From: an uncultured Eubacterium sp.
Lineage (GTDB): Bacteria; Bacillota; Clostridia; Lachnospirales; Lachnospiraceae
Length of the DNA stretch: 19,285 nt
Direction: 5' to 3'
Assembly (NCBI GenBank): GCA_900547255.1
Contig: URGC01000042.1
Coordinates: 1-19,285, forward strand
Position 1 is the stretch's first letter. The number at the start of each line of letters is the position of its first letter. The notes beneath the pieces were generated by a model, which worked only from the letters and a program-made list of their open reading frames with translations, ran no database searches and was not told the origin of the DNA. Below are positions 1 through 6,203 of the stretch, piece by piece. A program made the position numbers and the translations under genes.

Positions 1-15
1 CAATCTGGTATCAAA

Positions 16-38
16 GGGGTCAAAATACCTTTTGCCCC
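16..38. repeat. Imperfect inverted repeat upstream of the deacetylase operon
   Basis: GGGG(T)CAAAA at 16-25 pairs with TTTTGCCCC at 30-38, with one bulged T and a four-base loop. A competing stem, GGTAT at 8-12 with ATACC at 25-29, uses part of the same bases, so the two folds exclude each other. It lies just 5' of, and partly overlaps, the predicted -35 of the first gene. It may be the 3' end of an intergenic repeat or a terminator of a gene to the left of the window. Function is not known. Confidence 0.4.
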
Positions 39-60
39 CAACATCTTAATATTCTATAAT
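32..60 (+). promoter_or_regulatory. Putative sigma-A promoter of the PIG-L operon
   Basis: A perfect -10 (TATAAT, 55-60) follows a weak -35 (TTGCCC, 32-37) at a 17-bp spacing. The predicted start of transcription is near 67, about 40 nt before the TTG start codon. The weak -35 and the adjacent inverted repeats suggest regulated rather than constitutive use, which is inference. Confidence 0.5.
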
Positions 61-62
61 AT

Positions 63-83
63 CAGGCATTTCACAGATGCCTG
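63..83 (+). promoter_or_regulatory. Palindrome in the leader of the PIG-L operon
   Basis: CAGGCAT (63-69) and ATGCCTG (77-83) form a perfect 7-bp inverted repeat around a 7-nt loop, located at the predicted transcription start. There is no T-run after it, so it is not a terminator. It could be an operator for a dimeric regulator or a 5'-stabilising stem. No regulator can be named. Confidence 0.4.
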
Positions 84-107
84 TAAAACACAATATGGAG
101 GGGAACC

Positions 108-1517
108 TTGAAAAAATATTATCTAATTCTACTAACATTTATTATAAGCCTTATTCTTACAACTAATGTAAAGGCTGAAACAGCTTCTGACAGCTCTACA
201 GCCGCCAGACTGGACATCAGCATTTCATCTAATGGCAAGAACTGCCGCGGACTGCTCGATGACTCGTACAACACTAATGTCACATTTAATGGCAATGACA
301 CTATCACTATGACAAGCGAATCTCCTATGAGAGGGCTGTACATTAAGTGGAACGGGCCTGTCAATCCATGGACTCTTGAATACAATGGAAAAACACTTAA
401 TTGTGGTGAAAATGGATTTGTACATGAATACATTGATCTGGGCGAGGATGTCACAACCTGCACAATTAATATTCCTAAGAAAATCTCTATAAGCGACATT
501 ATGGCTTACAGTGCAGGAACTCTTCCGGCAGACGTACAGGTATGGAACAAGCCATATGACAACGCTGATATATTAGCATTTGCCACACATGCAGATGATG
601 AAATTTTATTCCTTGGCGGCGTGCTTGCAACCTACGGCGGTGGACAGGGTGATTCTGTCCAGGTAGCCTATATGTGTGATTTCTGGAACAAAGAGCCTGT
701 TAGAGAGCATGAGAAAATCGATGGCTTATGGGAAATCGGTATCAGAAATTATCCGGTATGCGGTGGTTTTGCCGACATCAAATCATTAAGCTTAAGCCGT
801 GCTAAAGAAATATATTCATATGATGAAGTCACAGCATTTGTGACAGAACAGATACGACGTTTCAAACCGCTTGTATGCGTAACACAGGATCTTAACGGAG
901 AATACGGACACGGCGCACATATGCTGCTTGCACACGCTGTATGTGATGCTGTTGACAACAGTGCCTCTGCTTCATTCTGCCCGGAATCGGCTGACAAATA
1001 TGGCACATATGACGTTCCAAAGACTTATCTACACCTCTACGAGCAGAACCAGATAAAGATGAATCTCCGTACACCACTTGCAGGACTTGGTGGAAGAACT
1101 GCACTTGAAGCCGCATCTGATGCATACCTTAAGCATGTATCACAGCAGGTATGGGATTTCATAGTTTCTGACGACTACGAACACAGTTGTGCTAATTTCG
1201 GACTTTACCGCACAACTGTCGGTGCTGACACTGGCAACGACATGCTTGAACATATCACAACATATGAAGAAGCTGAGAGGATTGCAGCCGAGGAAGCATC
1301 CAAAGCTGAAGCCGAGAGCAAATCAATCGAAGAAGCTTCATCTATCGCTGCCGAAAAATCCGTCAAGGCTGCTGAGACACGACAGAACAGCCTTCCTATC
1401 ATAATTATTGCTCTTGTAATTTTAGTCGTACTGATTGCCATTATGTTAATAATAAGAGCCAATAACGCAAGAAAAAGACGTATGAGAAAAAGATACAAAA
1501 AAGGAAAACAACTATGA
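108..1517 (+). CDS. Exported, membrane-anchored PIG-L family de-N-acetylase (paralogue 1)
   Basis: This 469-aa protein begins at a TTG (108) with a GGAGGGG ribosome site 5-6 nt upstream. A lipid-rich signal peptide ends near VKA-ET (residue 23). Residues about 33-140 look like a beta-rich, discoidin-like module. The PIG-L core (about 150-370) has the metal/catalytic motif THADDE (H161, D163, D164, E165) and the second metal motif EYGHGAH (H268, H271), so the active site appears intact although the usual proline of HPDDE is alanine. Residues 385-425 are Ala/Glu-rich and probably helical, followed by one membrane segment (about 430-450) and a strongly basic cytoplasmic tail. The family removes N-acetyl groups from GlcNAc-type sugars; a substrate in the wall or on a surface glycan is inferred. 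The stop overlaps the start of the next gene (ATGA). Confidence 0.85.
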   Translation: MKKYYLILLTFIISLILTTNVKAETASDSSTAARLDISISSNGKNCRGLLDDSYNTNVTFNGNDTITMTSESPMRGLYIKWNGPVNPWTLEYNGKTLNCGENGFVHEYIDLGEDVTTCTINIPKKISISDIMAYSAGTLPADVQVWNKPYDNADILAFATHADDEILFLGGVLATYGGGQGDSVQVAYMCDFWNKEPVREHEKIDGLWEIGIRNYPVCGGFADIKSLSLSRAKEIYSYDEVTAFVTEQIRRFKPLVCVTQDLNGEYGHGAHMLLAHAVCDAVDNSASASFCPESADKYGTYDVPKTYLHLYEQNQIKMNLRTPLAGLGGRTALEAASDAYLKHVSQQVWDFIVSDDYEHSCANFGLYRTTVGADTGNDMLEHITTYEEAERIAAEEASKAEAESKSIEEASSIAAEKSVKAAETRQNSLPIIIIALVILVVLIAIMLIIRANNARKRRMRKRYKKGKQL

Positions 1518-3007
1518 CGCAATCAAAAAGCAACGCATCCAGCATAATTAAATCTATAATTAATTTTACTATTAGTGTGTTTAATCCAGCGTTTTTACTA
1601 TTACTATTCACATTAATTACGTTTAAATGTGATATATATGCAGACCAGCTTGATATCAGCCCTGAGTCATCCGGAGCCTCTTCGTATCTGACTGATGGCT
1701 CCTACTCTACTGGCAATAATTATCATTCTAGTGATAAAATCACAATAAGCTCTGATTCGCCTATCAGTTCTGTATACATAATATGGGACTCACCAGTAAG
1801 TGAATGGACACTTGACTTTAACAATACAAGCATGAAATGTGGAACGGATGGCTTCTTACATGAACTTGTAAAACTCACATCTCCATCCACATCTATAACT
1901 ATTAACATAGAAGCGGATTCAAGAATCTGTGGTATCTATGCATTTACAGAAGGGGAACTTCCTGACTTTGTGCAGGACTGGAAAGCTTCATGCAGCGAGG
2001 CCGACATTCTTGTATTCTCAACACACGCAGATGATGAAATTCTATTCCTGGGTGGTGTCCTTTCCACATACGGCGGGGAGCAAGGGCTTCCTGTCCAGGT
2101 ATGCTATATGACTAACTACTGGAATGGACTGCGTATCCGTGAACACGAAAAGCTTGATGGCTTGTGGGAATCCGGCATAAGAAATTATCCTGTGAATGGT
2201 GATTTTGATGACATCTACTCTGAAACTCTGGAAGCAGCTAAAAGCACTTATAATTATGAAGATGTACTGAAATATGTCACAGAACAGATACGTACATTTA
2301 AGCCAAATGTTGTTGTCACACAGGATTTGAATGGTGAATATGGACATGGCGGACATATGCTTCTTGCAAATGCCGTTACAGAAGCTGTCTGCAACAGCAT
2401 GGATGCATCTTTTTACCCTGAACAAGCTGCCACACTCGGCACATGGGATGTCCCTAAGACGTATCTTCATCTGTATGATGAATCTCCGATATGGCTGGAT
2501 TTGAACACACCACTTGATAAGCTTGGCGGCAGGACAGCTATTGAAACCGCCAAGGATGCCTACCTAAAGCACGTATCACAGCAATGGTGCTGGTTCTATG
2601 TATCTGACACTTACCAGTACAGCTGTGCCAAATTCGGATTATACCGCACTACTGTGGGTGCTGATACCCAGACTGGCTACAACCCGGACGGCAGTATATC
2701 TTCATCTGGCGGCAATATGCTCGAGAATATCACTACAAAAGCCGAGGCTGCTGCGCTGAAAGAAAAAGAGGAAGCCGAGAGGCGCAAGACTTTGGAACTT
2801 CAATCATCAAAAGATGCTGCGCAGGATACAACAAATAACGCCACATCTGACATTCAAAACAATCACAATAATATGAATTCGGGCACAGTCAGTTTATCAG
2901 GACGCATCAATCATCTGCCTGCTTTTATCATTCTGGCAGCTATGATTCTGCTGCTTATACTTGTTCTGGCATTAATTGTGGTGATTAATAAAAAGAAGAA
3001 AAGATAG
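1514..3007 (+). CDS. Exported, membrane-anchored PIG-L family de-N-acetylase (paralogue 2)
   Basis: This 497-aa paralogue has the same layout as its neighbour: an export signal (hydrophobic stretch about 23-36, possible cleavage after IYA near 43), a beta-rich N-terminal module (about 45-150), a PIG-L core (about 160-380), a charged then Asn/Ser-rich linker (about 405-465), a transmembrane segment (about 468-491) and a short KKKKR tail. Metal/catalytic residues are conserved: THADDE (H171, D173, D174) and EYGHGGH (H278, H281). The start is an ATG overlapping the previous stop by 4 bp with AAGGA 8 nt upstream, so the pair is translationally coupled. Long blocks such as RTTVGADT and TYLHLYD are shared, indicating tandem duplication, while the linkers have diverged. 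A substrate difference between the two cannot be read from sequence. Confidence 0.85.
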   Translation: MTQSKSNASSIIKSIINFTISVFNPAFLLLLFTLITFKCDIYADQLDISPESSGASSYLTDGSYSTGNNYHSSDKITISSDSPISSVYIIWDSPVSEWTLDFNNTSMKCGTDGFLHELVKLTSPSTSITINIEADSRICGIYAFTEGELPDFVQDWKASCSEADILVFSTHADDEILFLGGVLSTYGGEQGLPVQVCYMTNYWNGLRIREHEKLDGLWESGIRNYPVNGDFDDIYSETLEAAKSTYNYEDVLKYVTEQIRTFKPNVVVTQDLNGEYGHGGHMLLANAVTEAVCNSMDASFYPEQAATLGTWDVPKTYLHLYDESPIWLDLNTPLDKLGGRTAIETAKDAYLKHVSQQWCWFYVSDTYQYSCAKFGLYRTTVGADTQTGYNPDGSISSSGGNMLENITTKAEAAALKEKEEAERRKTLELQSSKDAAQDTTNNATSDIQNNHNNMNSGTVSLSGRINHLPAFIILAAMILLLILVLALIVVINKKKKR

Positions 3008-3014
3008 ATATACT

Positions 3015-3081
3015 TTGTAAATATTATCAGCTATCTGGATGGATTGACCTTGTAAATATTATCAGCTATCTGGATGGATTG
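3015..3081. repeat. Tandem direct repeat, two copies of 32 bp
   Basis: A 32-bp block starting TTGTAAATATTATCAGC occurs perfectly at 3015-3046 and again at 3050-3081 (35-bp period), immediately 3' of the second deacetylase gene. The identity suggests a recent duplication. It lies in the untranslated tail ahead of the terminator and no coding function is seen. Confidence 0.9.
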
Positions 3082-3165
3082 GCTTATACAGCATAAATTT
3101 ATATAATAAATCCAAAATTCTTATATTAAGCCTTTAATAAACAGCCATTTAGCTTAATGCAAATA

Positions 3166-3221
3166 AAAAGTTGCGAAAAATCCACAATTCTTTAAAGAAC
3201 TGGATTTTCTCGCAACTTTTT
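3166..3221. terminator. Bidirectional intrinsic terminator
   Basis: A near-perfect inverted repeat of 56 nt: AAAAAGTTGCGA at 3166-3177 pairs with TCGCAACTTTTT at 3210-3221, and AAAATCCA pairs with TGGATTTT further in. T-runs occur on both strands. It would end the deacetylase transcript on + and the Cys-rich peptide transcript on -, since these two converge here. Confidence 0.85.
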
Positions 3222-3312
3222 ATTCATGAAGCCAAATTAGGGTTTTAGCTAACTATATAATTAGTATTTCTGGATTTTCTGTAAAGATATCTATCAAAAA
3301 ATCCAAAACATC

Positions 3313-3400
3313 AGAATTTCTAATTTAGATTTCTAACTCAGATTTCTTAATGTAGAAATTTTAATCAGAAATTTTTAATGTAGAATTCCTAATTGAAATT
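3313..3400. repeat. Degenerate 13-15-nt tandem repeats
   Basis: Units resembling AGAWWTYYTAAT begin near 3313, 3327, 3340, 3354, 3367 and 3382, with a partial one at 3395. Spacings are 13-15 nt. The array lies between the bidirectional terminator and the stop of the peptide gene. The rest of the 427-bp gene-free stretch 3008-3434 holds the 32-bp repeat, the terminator and a weak stem (TGGATTTT 3271-3278 with AAAATCCA 3298-3305), and no open reading frame I would support. Confidence 0.6.
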
Positions 3401-3434
3401 ATCTATTCCTATCCCACATAAGCGCCAAAAACTC

Positions 3435-3701
3435 TTAATCTTCCTTAATAGGCTTGTTCTCTACACATCCAGTGAAATCTGCTCTGAATGTACCTCCCTG
3501 ATCGCCTCTTGCTCCGTTAGTTGTTGAACAAGACTGGCATGTATCAGAACCTGGATTAGCTTCTGTTCTTCCGAATCGACAGGCTACTGCATTCTGATTA
3601 TTACCACCGTTATTGTTGTTAGCATCATTACTTCCATCAGCACAGACAACCTCAGCTACATCGTCTACAAGCTCTACAACCGGCTTTTCATATAACTTCA
3701 T
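3435..3701 (-). CDS. Small Cys-rich peptide with RiPP-like leader, function unknown
   Basis: I place the start at the ATG at 3701, with GGAGG 7 nt upstream, giving 88 aa; the longer frame would begin inside the promoter. The first 19 residues (MKLYEKPVVELVDDVAEVV) form an acidic, leader-like segment. It is followed by an Asn/Gly-rich stretch (residues 24-37) and a Cys-containing region with C20, C41, C55, C58 and C79, including a CQSC pair, and runs rich in Thr, Ser, Gly and Arg. There is no classical signal peptide or membrane segment. Short Clostridia peptides starting with a KxYEKP-type leader are familiar to me as uncharacterised or putative modified-peptide precursors; that comparison is from memory and not a search. 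No radical-SAM enzyme, lanthionine synthetase, protease or exporter is adjacent, so it is an orphan here. It could instead be a small structural or metal-binding peptide. Confidence 0.7.
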   Translation of the reverse strand: MKLYEKPVVELVDDVAEVVCADGSNDANNNNGGNNQNAVACRFGRTEANPGSDTCQSCSTTNGARGDQGGTFRADFTGCVENKPIKED

Positions 3702-3756
3702 AACACATCCTCCAAACTTAAATAAAAAAATATGGTAAAATTTTCTATTTGACAAA

Positions 3757-3785
3757 ATTATATCATCATCATATTTTACCGTCAA
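3757..3785 (-). promoter_or_regulatory. Consensus sigma-A promoter of the Cys-rich peptide gene
   Basis: On the minus strand TTGACG (3785-3780) and TATAAT (3762-3757) are separated by 17 bp. Transcription would start near 3750, leaving a leader of about 50 nt before the ATG at 3701. The strong promoter supports expression of this small gene. The rest of the gene-free stretch 3702-4026 holds the GC-rich hairpins and the ilvC terminator. Confidence 0.8.
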
Positions 3786-3870
3786 TTATATGAGAAAATT
3801 TTTTCGTTTAACTTTCGTAAAATTACGTGGCAGGATTTTGTATAAATCTACTTATACGTTTTCTATATAA

Positions 3871-3909
3871 GCGGGGTGCTGCTTCGCTAAGTTCTAAGGA
3901 ACACCCCGC
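3871..3909. repeat. GC-rich hairpin A with CTTCGCTAAGT loop motif
   Basis: GCGGGGTG (3871-3878) pairs with CACCCCGC (3902-3909). The loop carries CTTCGCTAAGT (3882-3892), which recurs in the neighbouring hairpin at 3946-3956. It lies in the gap between the ilvC terminator and the peptide promoter. The two hairpins look like units of an intergenic repeat family. Confidence 0.6.
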
Positions 3910-3923
3910 ATCCGCGGTGTGTG

Positions 3924-3962
3924 GCAAACACTAAGCTCAGCTTCGCTTCGCTAAGTGTTTGC
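3924..3962. repeat. Hairpin B sharing the CTTCGCTAAGT motif
   Basis: GCAAACACT (3924-3932) pairs perfectly with AGTGTTTGC (3954-3962). The loop contains a repeated CTTCG and the same CTTCGCTAAGT found in hairpin A. It lies directly beyond the ilvC terminator and lacks a useful T-run of its own. Confidence 0.6.
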
Positions 3963-3964
3963 AC

Positions 3965-3996
3965 AAAAAAGGCGCCCTGCAAAAAGCAGGGTGCCT
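3965..3996 (-). terminator. Intrinsic terminator after ilvC
   Basis: On the minus strand AGGCACCCTGC and GCAGGGCGCCT form an 11-bp stem (one G-T pair) around a short T loop, followed by a run of six T. It lies about 30 nt past the ilvC stop and ends the operon. Confidence 0.9.
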
Positions 3997-4026
3997 GAAT
4001 ATACGTAGTATCTATTATTATTGGAA

Positions 4027-5052
4027 TTAGTTGTTGATTAACTTATCCTTCTCATCATTCCAGCTGTAAAGCTTTCTGATTTCAGCACCAACCTTCTCTG
4101 ATGGATGCTCAGAAGCTAACTTTCTCATAGCCTTGAAGTGTACCTGACGACCAGCAGGTGACATATCAAGTAAGAATTCCTTAGCGAATGTACCATCCTG
4201 GATATCCTTAAGAATCTGCTTCATAGCCTTCTTAGTATCCTCTGTTACAATCTTAGGTCCTGTTATGTAATCACCATACTCGGCTGTATTAGAGATAGAA
4301 TATCTCATTCCTGCAAAACCTGACTGATAGATAAGATCTACAATAAGCTTCATCTCATGGATACACTCAAAGTATGCATTTCTTGGATCATAACCAGCTT
4401 CACAAAGTGTCTCAAAACCAGCCTGCATAAGTGCACATACACCACCACAAAGAACTGCCTGCTCACCGAAGAGGTCTGTCTCTGTCTCTGTTCTGAATGT
4501 TGTCTCAAGAAGACCAGCTCTTGCTCCACCAATACCAAGACCATATGCAAGTGCCATATCAAGAGCCTTTCCTGTTGCATCCTGCTCAACAGCAACAAGA
4601 CAAGGTGTACCCTTACCTGCCTGATACTCAGAACGTACTGTATGACCTGGTGCCTTAGGTGCAATCATAGTAACATCAACATCCTTTGGTGGCTTAATGC
4701 ATCCAAAATGAATATTGAAACCATGTGCAAACATTAACATATTACCTGGCTGAAGATTTGGCTCAATATCCTTCTTGTACATATCTGCCTGTAATTCATC
4801 ATTGATAAGAATCATGATGATATCAGCCTTCTTAGCTGCTTCTGCAGCTGTATATACTTCAAAGCCCTGTTCCTCAGCTCTCTTCCATGACTTAGAACCC
4901 TCATAAAGACCGATTATAACATTGCAGCCTGAATCCTTTAAATTTAATGCATGAGCATGTCCCTGACTACCATAACCGATAATGGCGATTGTCTTACCAT
5001 CTAATAATGATAAATTACAATCCTGCTGATAATAAATCTTAGCTTCTGCCAT
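4027..5052 (-). CDS. ilvC: Ketol-acid reductoisomerase (class I)
   Basis: IlvC converts 2-acetolactate or 2-aceto-2-hydroxybutyrate to the dihydroxy acids of valine/leucine and isoleucine synthesis, using Mg2+ and a nicotinamide cofactor. The 341-aa length is typical of the short class I enzymes. The N-terminal Rossmann domain has GYGSQGHAHALNL (residues 26-38) and the conserved AHGFNIHFG. The C-terminal knotted helical domain carries the metal ligands in ETDLFGEQ and ECIHEMKL and the catalytic SISNTAEYG. The cofactor loop after strand 2 reads GLYEGSKSW (48-56): serines typical of NADPH binding remain, but Glu51 is acidic. An ATG with GGAGG upstream gives a clear start. It follows ilvN by 31 bp and precedes a strong terminator. 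The large acetolactate synthase subunit is not in the window. Confidence 0.97.
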   Translation of the reverse strand: MAEAKIYYQQDCNLSLLDGKTIAIIGYGSQGHAHALNLKDSGCNVIIGLYEGSKSWKRAEEQGFEVYTAAEAAKKADIIMILINDELQADMYKKDIEPNLQPGNMLMFAHGFNIHFGCIKPPKDVDVTMIAPKAPGHTVRSEYQAGKGTPCLVAVEQDATGKALDMALAYGLGIGGARAGLLETTFRTETETDLFGEQAVLCGGVCALMQAGFETLCEAGYDPRNAYFECIHEMKLIVDLIYQSGFAGMRYSISNTAEYGDYITGPKIVTEDTKKAMKQILKDIQDGTFAKEFLLDMSPAGRQVHFKAMRKLASEHPSEKVGAEIRKLYSWNDEKDKLINN

Positions 5053-5083
5053 CTTTGTTTACCTCCAAAAGTATTTAATTAAT

Positions 5084-5575
5084 TTATTTTAAATTTGCAG
5101 AACCTCTGGCAAGTCCTGTAATACCAGTTCTTGCAAGCTCTGTAATTTTAAAACCGTTAAGTAATTCTATGAATGCTTCAAGCTTACTCTGAGCACCTGT
5201 AAGCTCAACAATAAGCGAGTCTATTGATACATCAACAATCTTGGCTCTGAATACATCACTTATTGCGATAACTTCCTGTCTTCTTGAAGCATCACACTGT
5301 ATCTTGACAAGTACAAGCTCACGGCACACTGATGCATCCGCTGGAAGCTCTACTATCTCTTTAACATCCACAAGCTTAGATAACTGCTTCTGAATCTGCT
5401 CTAACACATCCTCATCACCAGATGCTGTAATAGTCATCCTTGATATAGCAGGATCTGTTGTCTCACCAACTGTAAGACTATCTATATTGTATCCTCTTCT
5501 TGAGAACAGGCCTGCGATTCTGCTTAACACGCCGGCATAGTTCTTAACAAGCATTGAAAAAACTGCACGTCTCAT
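5084..5575 (-). CDS. ilvN: Acetolactate synthase small (regulatory) subunit
   Basis: This is the regulatory subunit that binds the catalytic IlvB and confers feedback control by branched-chain amino acids. The N-terminal ACT domain is evident in RRAVFSMLVKNYAGVLSRIAGLFSRRGYNIDSL, split here by key parts: NYAGVLSRIAGLF and RRGYNIDSLTVGETTD. The C-terminal domain ends near ELARTGITGLARG. The ATG at 5575 (163 aa) is preferred over the GTG four codons upstream, because that GTG forms part of the ribosome site (GTGAGG, 6 nt before the ATG) and family members begin at this methionine. The gene starts 25 bp after the ABC ATPase stop, which implies cotranscription. ilvB is missing from the neighbourhood, so the catalytic partner must be encoded elsewhere. 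Confidence 0.94.
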   Translation of the reverse strand: MRRAVFSMLVKNYAGVLSRIAGLFSRRGYNIDSLTVGETTDPAISRMTITASGDEDVLEQIQKQLSKLVDVKEIVELPADASVCRELVLVKIQCDASRRQEVIAISDVFRAKIVDVSIDSLIVELTGAQSKLEAFIELLNGFKITELARTGITGLARGSANLK

Positions 5576-5600
5576 GTCATACCTCACTTAAATCAAATCC

Positions 5601-6203
5601 TCATATAATTGTATCAACTGCACTCTTCATTGTCAACAAGCAAATGCCAGCATTAAGCATATCAGCATCGCGTTTATCATGCGTAACCAGTATAACCGTC
5701 CTGCCTGACTGATAATCCAGTATAAACTGTATTGCATCCCTGCGTGCTTCACCATCAAGTCCTGTAAATGGTTCGTCAAGAACAACAATGTTCCTGTCAC
5801 TAAGCATCGCTCTTGCAAGCGCAGTCCTGCGCTTCATCCCACCGCTTAGCTGGCTTACCGGCTTATCAAGACAGTACTTGGGAAGAATCTCAGACAAAGC
5901 CTTGGCAATAAGCTTTCTATCCGAATATTTCCCATGTCCCTTCGTCACAAAATACACATTGTCAACAGGCGTTCTGTCCATTATAAGCCTGTCCTCCTGA
6001 AACATCGCAGTTATATCAGAATCAACCATGATACTTCCCGAATCAGGTTTCTCAAGCCCCATTATCATCCGCAAAAATGTTGTTTTACCGATGCCTGATT
6101 TACCCATAAGACAATATATTCTGCCATCTTCAAATCTCACATTAATATCATCAAGAATTTTTTGTCCTGCATAACTTTTGCTGACACCAATCACATCTAT
6201 CAT
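5601..6203 (-). CDS. ABC transporter ATP-binding protein, NitT/TauT-like
   Basis: This 200-aa ATPase is a single nucleotide-binding domain. It has Walker A GKSGIGKTT (about 34-42), a Q-loop in MFQEDRL, the ABC signature LSGGMKRRTALARA, Walker B IVVLDEPF and the switch histidine in LVTHD. FQEDRL and the short size fit the SsuB/TauB/ThiZ-like importers of sulfonates, nitrate, taurine or thiamine precursors. It overlaps the preceding permease gene by 4 bp (ATGA), so the two form one importer. No periplasmic-type binding protein is encoded in the window, so the substrate cannot be assigned. Confidence 0.9.
   Translation of the reverse strand: MIDVIGVSKSYAGQKILDDINVRFEDGRIYCLMGKSGIGKTTFLRMIMGLEKPDSGSIMVDSDITAMFQEDRLIMDRTPVDNVYFVTKGHGKYSDRKLIAKALSEILPKYCLDKPVSQLSGGMKRRTALARAMLSDRNIVVLDEPFTGLDGEARRDAIQFILDYQSGRTVILVTHDKRDADMLNAGICLLTMKSAVDTII

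Noticed and set aside
2042..2470. 142-aa frame on the minus strand opposite the second deacetylase gene
   Set aside because: It lies fully antisense to a strongly supported gene, has no ribosome site and no recognisable domain.
3008..3434. Possible CRISPR array from the repeats
   Set aside because: Only two long copies with a 3-nt gap and otherwise short degenerate units; no spacers and no cas genes.
3702..3785. Longer N-terminus of the Cys-rich peptide starting at 3785
   Set aside because: It would start within the -35 box of the gene's own promoter, and a proper ribosome site lies before the ATG at 3701.
5053..5600. T-box or leader attenuator for the ilv genes
   Set aside because: The gaps around ilvN are only 25-31 bp, too short for such a leader, and no T-run hairpin is present.
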